This document shows, in pieces, positions 12,885 to 24,225 of a DNA stretch of 64,000 bases. A model generated the notes under the pieces. It had not been told where the DNA came from and searched no databases. It was given only the letters and a program-made list of their open reading frames with translations. Location of the stretch: NCBI GenBank assembly GCA_036172665.1, contig CM069872.1, positions 44,440,101-44,504,100 of the forward strand. The letters run 5' to 3'. This DNA is from Prosopocoilus inquinatus. Taxonomy: Eukaryota > Arthropoda > Insecta > Coleoptera > Lucanidae. The stretch's first letter is position 1. Each line of letters opens with the position of its first letter. Both the position numbers and the translations under genes were made by a program.

Positions 12885-13289
12885 CCCGGGCAGTGTTAGT
12901 CACAATTTAATTATATGGGCAATTAACAATTAATCGTAATTGAAGAAACTCAATCAATTGTGACTGTTACAATTAATTGTAATTGTTTGGTCCTTATAGT
13001 TAACAAAGGTTTAATTGTGACGTATATATATGTTTTGTAAGACAATAATAAAGTAAATTTTTACTCAGAATGCTTTAAAAACTCGTAGTTAAATGTATTA
13101 CTTTTTTAATATCATTAAAGTAGTTAGTTGCAATTGACAATTAATTTAATTCTGATTAAATTTAATTGTGACATGCAATTAAATTTAATTGCGAAGTTAC
13201 ATTTAAGGATAATTAACATTAATTAATAAAAAATGTAATCATTTGATTAATTAATTGAAATTCTTAATTGAATGATGCCACGTCCCGGG
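12885..13289. mobile_element. CCCGGG-ended AT-rich element
   Basis: The segment runs from cccgggcagtg (12885) to cacgtcccggg (13289). The ends are inverted with a small offset and continue imperfectly inward (ttagtcacaatt on the left; aattgaatgatgcc on the right). The interior is packed with self-complementary AATTAATTG/CAATTAATT words, so the whole ~405 bp can fold on itself. There is no ORF. It fits a MITE-like repeat; the class is unknown. It ends about 530 bp upstream of the LCMT1 start codon. Confidence 0.55.
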
Positions 13290-13691
13290 TCATTTTAAAA
13301 TTTTTATATCACCCTAGGATTTAATAACGGCTGTTGGCAATTCTGAATAGATAGTTAAAGTTTTGATTTGTCATTGATGTCAGATAATTAGAATTAATTA
13401 ATTGAAAGGTAACGAAATGTCACATAAACTAAATTAAAAGTCATGAATTAATTCAATGAAACGTTTTAAAAACTATTTAGAAGCAAAGAGTATATTTCAA
13501 ATAAATGTTCATTTTAAAAGGGCGCTTCTATTACCAACCTTGAATCGCGCATGTGTGCCACCTGTGCCAATAAATGAGACCTCGCGCATCCTCAGTAATT
13601 TCACAAATGGCGTTCAGTTCAACGAAAGAAATAATACACTCTTCCATCGAAAGCATTTATAAAATTAAGGCGTCACAAAATATTAATCAAC

Positions 13692-13803
13692 GTAAGTAAT
13701 CTGTTCATCACCAACTTTAATGTCATTGCGGTTAATTAAGTGAAAATGACTTGGAGACAGAACAATAAACATAACCTAATTCCGTGATCGTATTTTTTTG
13801 CAG
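13692..13803 (+). other. Probable 5'UTR intron of LCMT1
   Basis: A strong donor, ac|gtaagtaat, lies at 13692. A canonical acceptor, tttttttgcag|g, ends at 13803, 13 bases before the ATG at 13817. The interval is 112 bp, a usual size for an insect intron. The upstream exon would include sequence before 13692; a possible initiator (cctcagtaat) lies near 13590. This is inferred from splice consensus only, with no transcript evidence. Confidence 0.65.
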
Positions 13804-13816
13804 GATTTACACAATA

Positions 13817-14746
13817 ATGGACGATGAGGCGGTTATCGCGACTAACGACGATGCAAGCGAATGCAAGAGGGGCGCGGTCCAACTTGGATACTGGCAAGAC
13901 AATTACATTTCGTACTTCATAAAGCAGTCTCAGCGGAGGGCCCCAGAGATCAACAGAGGTTATTACGCTAGAGTCAAAGGCGTAGAGTACTTCATAAAAA
14001 AATTCCTGAATAAAGCAGGTGCCAACGCGCAAATCATTAATTTTGGATCCGGCTTCGATACTTTATACTGGCGATTAAAGGATCAAGAGATCAACGTTGC
14101 CAACTACATAGAAATAGATTTTCCATCAGTCACAGCTAGGAAGTGTTACTTAATCAAGCGTAATAAGCAACTCCTACAAAGGATTCATGAGCAAGATGGC
14201 GAGGTAAAGCTGAGCGCAACTGATTTGCATGCAGGGCCCTATCACTGTATAGGCGCTGACTTGCGAAACATCCTCGAGCTTGAAAATAAACTTCATCAAG
14301 CAGAAGTTAATTTTTCACATCCTACGTTATTTATAGCTGAGTGTGTACTAGTGTATATAGAAGTGGATTGTGTGAATCGTCTGTTATCATGGATCGCAAA
14401 CAAGTTCCCCCGAGCCCTTTTCGTCAACTATGAAATGTGCAATATGAACGACACCTTCGGCAACGTACTCTTGGAGAACATGCGGGTACGAGGATGTAAT
14501 TTGGCAGGAATTTCAGATTGCAGGAATTTGGAAACGCAACAGAACAGGTTTCTCAACAACAACTGGCAGGGGGCGAAAGGTTGGAATATGGTTTCCATAT
14601 ATTACGCTCTCCCGATTTCTGAAAGGCAGCGAATAGAAAAGCTCGAGTTTCTAGATGAGCAGGAGCTTTTGATTCAGTTATTTCAGCACTATTGCATCTG
14701 TATTGGTTGGTTAGGAGCAGATTTTGCAGATTGTGACTTCCACTAA
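13817..14746 (+). CDS. LCMT1: Leucine carboxyl methyltransferase 1 (PP2A methyltransferase)
   Basis: Encodes a 309-residue protein close to the usual ~330 of the family. LCMT1 transfers a methyl group from S-adenosylmethionine to the C-terminal leucine of the protein phosphatase 2A catalytic subunit, which governs PP2A subunit assembly in the cytosol. Visible landmarks: RAPEINRGYYARVKGV (41-56) near the N-terminus; SAM-binding motif IINFGSGFD (73-81); EIDFP (99-103) with its acidic ribose-binding residue; GADLR (146-150); AECVLVY (174-180); and a C-terminal EFLDEQELLIQLFQHYC block. All match the family in order. The ATG at 13817 is preferred over one at 13784, which lies in the putative intron. 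No frameshift or stop is seen. The coding part is one exon, so a retrocopy is conceivable, but the upstream intron argues for a normal gene. Confidence 0.93.
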   Translation: MDDEAVIATNDDASECKRGAVQLGYWQDNYISYFIKQSQRRAPEINRGYYARVKGVEYFIKKFLNKAGANAQIINFGSGFDTLYWRLKDQEINVANYIEIDFPSVTARKCYLIKRNKQLLQRIHEQDGEVKLSATDLHAGPYHCIGADLRNILELENKLHQAEVNFSHPTLFIAECVLVYIEVDCVNRLLSWIANKFPRALFVNYEMCNMNDTFGNVLLENMRVRGCNLAGISDCRNLETQQNRFLNNNWQGAKGWNMVSIYYALPISERQRIEKLEFLDEQELLIQLFQHYCICIGWLGADFADCDFH

Positions 14747-14904
14747 CTTTTTCGACTAAAATGTGATTTTCGAACAGTATATTTTAACCAAAGTTTTATG
14801 ATATTGTGCAAGTAAATTTGTGAATGTATTATTTTTTCTCTTTAAAAAAAAATTAAAGATGACACCTACTTAAAATACGTTTTGAAATAATTTCTTTTTT
14901 GTTA

Positions 14905-14910
14905 AATAAA
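14905..14910 (+). terminator. LCMT1: Candidate poly(A) signal of LCMT1
   Basis: An AATAAA hexamer lies 159 bases after the LCMT1 stop codon, followed by T-rich DNA. A weaker AATTAAAG lies about 55 bases upstream. Assignment rests on position only. Confidence 0.45.
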
Positions 14911-16989
14911 ATTTATTTACATTTATTTTTTAAGTTATTTTTGTTTCATGCAATATAAACAGAAAATTCTAAAATTTTGAAACCATTAAGTTTTCTTGAG
15001 TTTGAAACAGAAGCATTTGCAAACTACAACAAGATAAACAGTCTCAAACTCGTCTTATTGGAAATGTCGGCACAAATGTGTACCCATTAATTAAATAAAG
15101 TACAAATTTAATAATCTGCTTTTTCACTAAAATTCGTTTTCGTAATTTAAACATTGGCAAATAATTTAAAATGTATAAGGTATTAAATTAATTAGTAATG
15201 TGTATTCTGGCGGTCTATTTTAAGAACTGATAAAAAAGCAAATTTTATTATTAACTTTCAGGTCTGACACATTTTTCTTCATTTGCAATCGTGGTTCAGT
15301 AGAGTAGATGTGCGATATGAACTTCGTGCAGTGCATTGTTCTAAATCAACAATGGTGTTGTCAGGCTGCAGAATTGCAGCAGCCGAGTTAAACTTTATGG
15401 CAACCTACAGATAAGAGGATGTCTCTTAAGAGAGAGAGTATGGTCTCTCGAGGCTCGACCCGTCGATATCGACGTTTTTTCCGCGACAGATGGAATCTAT
15501 ACATCGCCTTTCACAATGTTCGATTTAAATTAGATTCCAGTCTCGTCACTTGGAAGCTTCTTTGAAGCGATTTAAGTGAAATATTTCACTAGGAAGTCTA
15601 TTTTTCAAAATTTATTTGAAAATTTAATTTAGGTATGCCGTTGTTAAATATTGCAAGAGTTGGCAATGTATTTTAATACCTAATTAAGTTCAAATTTGTA
15701 ATTTGTCGTTAAAAATAAAAATGTTAAGAAATTTCAAATATTTGTTTATAAATGTCTCATGCGCCATAATTTTGTCTATCGTTTTTAACATAATCAGTAG
15801 CGCAGGGCGTATAGCTATAAATTGCTGTACACTCAAGAAATTAAATTGAAATTTCAAAGGAAAAGATCAAAAATATGGCCAGTTTTGATAACGTGGAAAT
15901 AATATTTTCAATTTTGCATTGTTGATGTAACACCCTTATACTGAGACATTAAAAATTATTTTGGTTAAGGGGAGGTCATGAAATGGAAAGCGACTGTCAG
16001 TTAACAGCAAGTAAAACCAAGGCTTCGACAATAGTTTTATAATCCATGATTACCTTTGACCAAAATAATGATGTGAAAGTATTACTGAGGCAGCGAATTG
16101 TAAATTCAGATACCGGATATTCAACCTACGTTTTGACCGGATAGCCAGATATTCGGTTTAACTATCCAGCGAAATTTTTAAATGAGAACCCTTTTAGTTG
16201 AAGAGTTTACGATCCTTACAATAAAAATTACTCCTACATCAAATTGTTGGTAATTAAAACTTTTACCTTTTCATTTTTATTTGCGTTGTATTGTTTTGCA
16301 TTTTATTTTCATTTTTATTTTCGTGCTTGTTGGCGTTTTATGAGGTTTGTGTGAAGGGTCATTATACAGAATCCGGTAAAATTCAATTTATGTCATTAAT
16401 AAAATTAAAAATACGTTTGGGAAACTAGGACGATATTTTTTAGAGTCCATCTCCAAAGTTGGATGTATGTATGCTTGTCTAATTCTCATTTTCAAAATTT
16501 GACGACTTTTTAAATGAGAGTCACACATTTTGCCGGCCCCAGTATTAACAATTTTTTCGTCAATTTTTAATTTAATTTAAATAAAGATTTTATCCGGTTA
16601 TTTTATTTTTTAAAATCGCTATGCACATCTACTTGTTTCATATTACACTTTTTATGATGATTTTTTTTCATAGCATTTGCTTTATTAACCCAGTCCTAAG
16701 AATGTAAATGTTTGAACTATGATGCTCAAGTAAAATCATAAAGTACGCATAAAGTAACACCCAGAAGAGGCCCAATTATACAATTGTTCTAGTTTAACGT
16801 TGAGTCAAAGTCTTAATAACAATACGATTGTTAAAATATTCGTTGGTGAAGGTTTAAGTTTCGGTTTTAATTTAAATTCACATTGTAGAGTTTACTTTAA
16901 GGCGGTTATACTGATGGCAAAGCGTAAAAGAATGCAAAATGTCAAATATTATATACAGGCTGGGTCATTGTTAACGTTCCATAAATGAG
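14911..16989. other. Gene-free intergenic DNA
   Basis: No gene can be supported. A perfect 14-bp palindrome, cgtcgatatcgacg, lies at 15461-15474 within a less AT-rich island (about 15400-15560). The ORF at 16800-16988 is not convincing. Confidence 0.5.
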
Positions 16990-17365
16990 TTATCTATCAA
17001 ACTTATACTTTTTTAAATGGAATGTACCAATTTTTATTGCATTATAATTTATTCCATTTAAATTTTTCACAAATTTGAGAAACTTTTAAGTTTCAATTGT
17101 GCAAACGTACATAAAAATGTTACTATTACTCATAAGGATTACTCTACACGATATTTATAAATAGTTAGGTACACTAAAGATATTTTTTTGGCCGTTGATT
17201 ATGAATAAAATACCTCTACATTTTAGCTCTTTAATTCAATTGAACAGCTGTAGATTGCTAATGCTTTGATTTAGCGTTATAGTGCTTATTTTTAAGAGAT
17301 CTTTCGAAATATGTAATAAAAACTGGTACATTCCATTAAAAAAAAAATATAAGTTTGATAGATAA
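16990..17365. mobile_element. MITE with ~55-bp terminal inverted repeats
   Basis: The left end (16990-17043) reads ttatctatcaaacttata, a T run, atggaatgtacca, then tttttatt. The right end (about 17308-17365) is its reverse complement with a longer homopolymer and a few mismatches. Weaker similarity extends some 25 bp outward on both sides, so the true ends may lie outside these coordinates. The ~270-bp core has no coding potential. Confidence 0.8.
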
Positions 17366-18058
17366 TGCACTTACAGAACATGCTATGTACTATGTGAAAA
17401 TAATTTGCTGATATAGAACTCGTTAACGGCGATAACTTTTGCAGAAGACATTTTCTTTTATTATCAATAATTAAGGCGCTATTGAAGAAATCGATACCAA
17501 TGGCCTATCCTGTACATGAAATACTTAACAAAATCACAAAATTATTATTAAAAGGCGATGTGTCTGGATTTTATTGCCCGGTACCCTCCAACTGGGCCTC
17601 AGTATTCATAAGGGTGCAGTTTTTGTGTAGGATTTTTGCCTGAACCCGTAGCAGATGCTTCCTTAAATAAGATATTTTTGTAAGGTCTTTACACATAGGT
17701 ACATATTAAATATTGTGATAATTCATGGACACTAACTGACTGGCTGTCTATTTCCACGACGGAATTTTCTGGGTAACTCTACAGATAGCAAGACGCTCGA
17801 ATGTTCATACCACAGAAAGATCGCGAAACCAGCTTGCATATTTAAACAGCCGGTCAGAGCAATGGATTTCAGTTCGAAGTAGAGTTTATGACTAGTTAAT
17901 CGCTCGGCTTTTGTTCAGGTGAATTAGTTTATAATATTGCATTAAATAAAATAGTGTTAATAATAAATAAATTAGTTTTAGTTTCGTCGAGTATTGTTTT
18001 AAAATAAATTACAACGAACCTTAAATCCTTAACAATACAAGTACCATTCCACGCCCTC

Positions 18059-18215
18059 TATTCTATAACTCATAACGACATCGTTAAACAACGAAATTCG
18101 TTAAGTGACGTATTTTGACCAATTAGGTCTTAGATACAATGCATTGATTGATTGGTCAAAACTTATTACTTAACGGTTTTCGTTATCCAACGATGTCGTT
18201 AGGAGTTATAGAATA
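18059..18215. mobile_element. Hairpin MITE, arms ~65 bp
   Basis: The left arm, 18059-18123 (tattctataactcataacg, then acatcgtt, ending gaccaat), pairs with the right arm, 18151-18215 (attggtcaaaac, then gatgtcgttaggagttatag), with about ten mismatches. The loop is only ~27 bp. No ORF. Confidence 0.8.
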
Positions 18216-21200
18216 TGGGGGTTATTGGGTTGTTTAACGATTTTTTTTAATATAAATTACGATGATGCAAGTTTATTTCAGACAAAAATTTGATGTAAAA
18301 GTTGCTTTCATTAAAGTTTGTTCGTTTTGGTCCGTACCAAAAATGTTACCACCACAGAAGTTCAGCACCGGCGGAAGAGAAATTATTTTAATAAAATGAG
18401 GTCGAAATAATGTTGAGCCTCCCAACACGTGTTTGCTTTTGCGTGTGCAAATCAATACAGAACGACCAGAGAAAATCATACACCTTTCTCCACCCACGCT
18501 AACTTCTGTAAATATGCGTGGCCCCACGTTAATGGCTCACCTGAAACTTTTCACTTACCCCAATCCATGTCTGCAAAATAATAATTCTCGAATAAAATGG
18601 AAATATTTTACAACGTACTCTGAAAAATTTATGATTCAGAACGAGGGATTTCCAATATATCCTGAGAATCCGTTATTAAATGATATCTGTGAGACAATAT
18701 CATAAAAGTTTAGTGCACTATGCAGTAAAGCCGTTTGAAATTTTTAATATTAAAACCACGTAGTGATTTTCATTCACTTAGTGCCATTTCGTGGTAATTT
18801 ACAGTGCGATCCATCATCTTTTTAGATGAGGTTTTTTTCTCGGGGATTTAAACTAGACTAGCACAGTTAAGAGAAAGTTTCAACAACACATTTCTAACAG
18901 ATGACATTTACGAGAATGGTACATATATTTTCAGATTATTACTTTATGTAAATTGCATAAAATGAGACGCATCTTGAGTAATAAAGTGTGAAAAGTAATT
19001 TTCTGTGCTATAACATTTTTCATTTCAACGTTTATGAAATTGCTGGGGAATTTTTAAGAAACTCTAACTTTTGTTTGCTTAAACTATGTTAGCACTGATT
19101 TTTTGTTCGTCAAAATTTTAATTTATCAGATAAATAATAATTATAAATCATCGCTCAGCTTGTAAAAATTAAACCTGCGTGTTTGAAATCGATAAATTGA
19201 TGCGGCGGGGGTGTTTAGATAATATGGATTACGTTCTGTGTTTGTACGTTTATCCAAATAACAACAAAACTTTAGATTTTTATATTGAACAGTAAAACTT
19301 CTTTATAGCAGCGGAAGAAAGAGGGCACATAAAACTCATGCATGCCTTCATTGTTTTTATTTTTATAGCCTCTTGACGGCTAGTTTATTGCATATTCTAT
19401 TCGCAATGCTCTCTCGAAATAAATACTAAAGGAAACCGTCGAATATTTCTTAAAATTTATCGAGCGTGCACGTTTCCTCTTTGACGTTTCAAAAAAGCCA
19501 TCACAACACATTCTTTTTAAATAAATGAAATTAAAAAAAATTGTTACAAATTCATTAGTCCAGTGATCTATGAAAAGTTAAGAAAAATACATATTTGTCG
19601 CTTATTAATTACAGTTTTAACCATTACAATAACGTAAAAGCACACAATTACTGTTCGTGAACATCAATTGATTGGTTTCTTACATGTCCGCTTTAGTAAA
19701 ATTAGTTTTTGAAACTTTCACTGCAAAGCAAACGTGAACAACAAACCACGGCATACATGGTGAGTGAAAACCTTTGGTTTACTATTCAGTGAATCATTCA
19801 TAACGACCCTGTATAAACGTATTGATTTAATTCGCATTTTAATACCTATTATATTATTATATTATATATTTTGTGATTTGTTTTAATTTTTCGATGTTTT
19901 TGAGAGTGTAGGCCAGTATACGTAGGTGTTAACTATGTATCAAATTTTATTTATGAACTCATTTGTTCTCATTTATATCCGTGTAATCCCCCTGGCGACG
20001 CACCCCACGTATACAACTCTGTCCCTCCGGCATAACGAAAATACTGATGTATGTATTTCCCGCCCCGAATAAAAAAATGTCTGTATAAAATGTAGTCGAT
20101 ATCATAGTCTGACGTTTTTATTTTCGACCTTCTCTGGAAAATTTCTTTGAGCTTTGTGCTGACGGCATGTTTCTTTCTCCCTAATAATCCATAACGTTTC
20201 GCTTTAATCTTTCAATATATACTTACTATGTATGTGCTTCAAAAAAGCTTCGCCTTCACACATTCAAAATTTCAATAATTTCGAGGCCGTTAAATTCCGC
20301 AGCTGAATGAACTGGATTGTATCGCATTCTCCGGGAATATTAAACGGAATTTAATAAAAAAACATTCCAGCATATTTGCCATGCAATATTATGCGGTTTC
20401 ACGGCGCAAATTATTATTAACGTTATTTCTGGAATGTTATAATTAAATCGCTCATCTTAAAAACCGACGATGTAAAATATTTTTATAATTTACTCCAAGA
20501 CTCTTTAGTCTACTCCAAATGAAACACTAAAACGCATTAACCCTGAAGTCATCGTCTTTAAAAATTACTTCCGTAATAAATTAATAATTAATTTCATTAG
20601 CACCCACAAAGCAATCAAGTCAAGCTCGTCAAGCTTCTACTTTGTTGCCCATGCAGAAGTAATTCGAAACCGGGTCCGAAATAAAATCCGTCGAACATCC
20701 TTTATTTTGCAAAAGAGAATGAGCATCCTCGCGGTTTCGTAAACGTGTAATAAATGAGTTTCTTGAGTATATCAGACTTTCATTCCAAATAAATGAGGTG
20801 AAGGTTGACGTTGAATGGAGCTCCCAGCCAGGATAATGGCAACAAATTATCTCGCCCAGAATAACAGAATGAAGCAAAGCATATTTCAAAAAATTTTTTT
20901 AAAATTATTTATAAATAAAACACGTTAGAATAAGTCCCTAATAATATATTTCTTTTTCTTCATCAAATGACAGTAAAGTCCAACCGATGTTTTTATTCAG
21001 CAGCAAAAGAACACTAAAGGGATCAATCTCATTAATACCTGTGTAGTCAAGAACGAAATAACAGAGACTAACGTTATTCTGTCAATAGTATTCCAGTTAA
21101 AGCTTTCCTTAATAATTATACATGCAAATAAAGAAGCAATGGAGGACGAAACGAGACGAGACGAGACGACACGTTTAATTTGAGTTTCCTAATCCATGGC

Positions 21201-21510
21201 ATCTTGCGGAAGGTAAGGGCAGCCCTCCATAATTAATGGCCGTCGATTTCGACCTACATACGTTTGAAATTAGAAGGAAGTTTCCAATTACTTTAGAGAA
21301 TACGTAAGTAACACGAGCCGGCATTCTCCTTTTGTTAGGTTCATCTCCATTAAACGTTTCATTGAATCATCTTCAATAGAAAGAGATTACGGGGAGTATT
21401 TGTAATCTTTGATGCTCTATTTTTTTTAAAGAATGCTTTAAGGAATTTTCCAAGACGGACTTAGATTTTATTTAGGTCAAATAAAACTGTCTGATAGTAG
21501 ATATACTAGC
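18216..21510. other. Gene-free intergenic DNA
   Basis: The paired ORFs at 18273-18705 overlap on opposite strands and lack any recognisable domain. Nothing else coding is seen. 20100-20470 and 20600-20900 are less AT-rich. A lone accctgtat terminus-like word near 19805 has no identified partner. Confidence 0.5.
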
Positions 21511-21577
21511 CTGCATTTTATGAAGTCGCACTTTACAATGCAATTTAAACGAGAAACTGCGACTTCATAAAATACAG
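21511..21577. repeat. Short inverted repeat, 20-bp arms
   Basis: The left arm ctgcattttatgaagtcgca (21511-21530) and the right arm tgcgacttcataaaatacag (21558-21577) differ at one pair. The loop is 27 bp. Outside the arms, atatact on the left and agtatat on the right also pair, offset by a few bases, suggesting a tiny MITE of about 80-90 bp. Confidence 0.7.
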
Positions 21578-21705
21578 TATATAATTTTTGCAATTAAATG
21601 CAAATTTGAGTGTCTGTGTCAATGAGTTTGAATCTAGAGAGAAACTATCGCAACTATCACGTGATCATTTTGAAACCTCCTAGACTGTATTTTTTTTTTA
21701 TTTCG

Positions 21706-21815
21706 GAGGAGTACTTTGAAATTTTGGCGCTTAAAACGAGCTTTGTCATTGGCAAATTCTGGCCTGTTACCAATGACAAAGCTCGTTTTCGTCGCCAAAA
21801 TTACAAAGTACTCCT
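21706..21815. repeat. Long hairpin, arms ~46 bp, loop ~17 bp
   Basis: The left arm, 21706-21752 (aggagtactttg, then attttggcg, then acgagctttgtcattgg), pairs with the right arm, 21770-21815, with only a few mismatches and one small offset. Transcription in either direction would give a long double-stranded stem. It could be a terminal-repeat-only transposon remnant or a small-RNA precursor; sequence alone does not decide. Confidence 0.75.
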
Positions 21816-23119
21816 AACAGAGCATTAAATTAATAAGTACAGTACATTCCTCGAAAGTAACAGAATTTTTCTGTCTTCCTGTTAGTATTTCCTCCTTTAT
21901 ATTAATTTATTTAATGCAGCACTAACACATCCTTTCCCTTTATATTTTGAGAAATAGAGTATAGTTTACTTTAGTTTCCTTATAATTTTACTTGTGGTAA
22001 GAAAAACGCGAATATGGCATTTTATGCTATTCGAGGTTGTTGCAGGAGGAAGGGAACAGGCACAAGAAATTATCCGAAAAATCTTTTCATAACTGTACTA
22101 GAATCTAGTGTACTAGACAAGACCGTAGTCGAGTAGATTTTTATCCTTATTTTCAAGCTACATAACTTCTTTAAATATCTCATCTTTTTTTGTTAAAATT
22201 AGATCTCAAACTGACATTTACGGTATCAATATTAACTTTATGCTTTCAGAAAGCTACGATGCTCAACTGACGTTACAAAATCCCTTATTTGACTCTTAAG
22301 TAAGTTGAATGAATATTCTTAGAATAATATTGAAAATTAAGTGAGCCAATTAGAAAATTAATATAATTCTATTTTCTTAATAAAATTGTCTGATTTTGTA
22401 ATTTTACATTATTTGCAGTTTACTTGGTTAAAAATTATTTGGCTGCTTATAATAAGCGTGTTATATTGAACTGTTCGAAGTCCCATCTATTGTCCCAAAG
22501 TGAAAGCTAATTTAGTCACATATCCATAATACAGTTTTGTCTTAGTTATATATCATTAAAAACAATTTTGTCTAATTAAATTGAAAAACTACACACGTAA
22601 GAGTAGAGAGCCTCTAGTTAGAATTTGGCAAATTGTTTCGCATTTTTTTTATTGTTTCTATCACATTTCAGCCAATCATAAGAAAGAATGCAAGTACAGG
22701 ATGCTGTCACTTAAATCTGACTTTGAAATTCAGCAAACAAAGTTGCTGACAGAGTTGTAAAAGTCACTCAGAGCGCCATCTGTTTTCCAAAAGCTAAAAG
22801 TATTTTAATCGAATGTTATTCTGGGCAAAATTCCTTCCAATGATTTTAATTTCAAAATTACTTCAACTTCAACTTCAAAAGAAGAAAGAAAAGTTTATGT
22901 AGTGTCTATTATTGTAAATTTTGCGGGGAAATGTTGCTGCCACAATGAAGGAAGTACTTGGCGGTACTTTAATAATTTATGGACTTTACGAGAATAAATC
23001 TGGAAATGTGATATACCGGGTTCATCAAATTTGGCGCTTCTAATAGAAATGTATTTTGATTAATTATTTCTAGGATTAAAACTTATTTTGTTTTTTAAAA
23101 TATTTTCATTTCTGGTCAA
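21816..23119. other. Gene-free AT-rich DNA
   Basis: No ORF or RNA gene can be supported. Sequence near 23012-23045 (tataccgggtt, then gcgcttctaat) faintly resembles the end of the element at 244-437. Confidence 0.45.
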
Positions 23120-23652
23120 AAAGACGCCAGTGTTCTAACAAGAGCGAAATATTTAAGTCAGTTCAGCTTTAAATCTTGCATTTTTTATGCTGTTTATCCT
23201 TAAATAATTCACTACGCAAATTGTTAGTAAAGAAAAAAAAAACTGTATCTACACATTTTGGCAGGTGATAGTAGAGATCAAAACAAGAAAAATATTCTAA
23301 TAAACCCAGGTCGAATACTCAATAGGATGACCACGCCATGTGTTCATAATTCTGATAAAATTTGGGAACACTGGGGACCATAGGACTTCCGGTTTCGTCG
23401 AAAGTTTCTCATTTTAAGTGGGAGTCGGAATATGTGTCAATTGGTAAATTTGGTTTTAAAAGAACAGAAAAATAAACATTTATTTTGTAATCTATAAAAA
23501 TCTGAATCTTGTATTTTTGTTCTAATGTAATTAAGTAATTCGGAGAAAGCTATTTCTTTGATTGCATTTTGGTGTTCTAACATTTTTGCAGCACGTGAAA
23601 TTTTCATTTATTAGATTTTTTTTGTTTTGACCGCTACTGTCGCCTGCCAAAC
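23120..23652. repeat. Inverted pair of a repeat related to 244-437
   Basis: The stretch 23256-23303 (ttttggcaggtgatagtaga, then tcaaaaca, then ctaataaa) has an inverted partner at 23607-23652. The left unit begins near 23131 with tgttctaacaagagcgaaa, resembling cttctaacaagtacgaaaa in the element at 244-437. This is a diverged small repeat family arranged head to head, not a clean element. Confidence 0.55.
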
Positions 23653-24080
23653 TGAAGGAAAGAAAATGTTCTCTCGGTAATCAAATAATCTTCTAATCAC
23701 AACCTCGGGTTATGAAAAAAAGTGGAAATCTATTCTTATTAAAAAGTATAGGAATATTGGGAGTAGAAATTCTTTATTGAAAATAGAGGAAGTCAAAATC
23801 ATTCAGAGCGTCATTCTTGGCCAAAAGAGAAACACCGACACTCATCAATTAATTGTAAGTTTCTTTTTAAAGAAAAGTTGACCTCTTTATAAATAATTAT
23901 ATTTTCAATGGAAACAGAATGATCTCTAAAGGAGGCATTTTCACATTATACACTCTGTTTCAAAGTAAGTCGGCACCATTGCTAACTTTCTTATTTTTAG
24001 AGCTACAGAATCGTTCAAATTAAAACATTTATTCCGCTTACTACAAGTGAAGAGCATTCACGCAAAACTTGACAAGTCCA

Positions 24081-24225
24081 AAATGACGAAATTGGAGTTA
24101 GACATGGAATCAAGGGTTTATTATTAAGTTGAGTCGTCTGGTGAGGTAATTAATCAGGGCTTACCAGACAGTGAAACTTAATAATAAACCCTTGATTTCA
24201 TGTCTAATTCGAAGTTCGTCACTTT
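24081..24225. repeat. Long hairpin, arms ~65 bp, loop ~15 bp
   Basis: The left arm, 24081-24144, and the right arm, about 24160-24225, are reverse complements over about 65 bp with roughly ten mismatches. They include a perfect block built around atcaagggtttattattaag. The compact loop and high arm identity suggest a recent foldback element or a hairpin-RNA locus. Confidence 0.8.

Noticed and set aside
18273..18705. Opposed overlapping ORFs
   Set aside because: Mutual shadows with no family resemblance.
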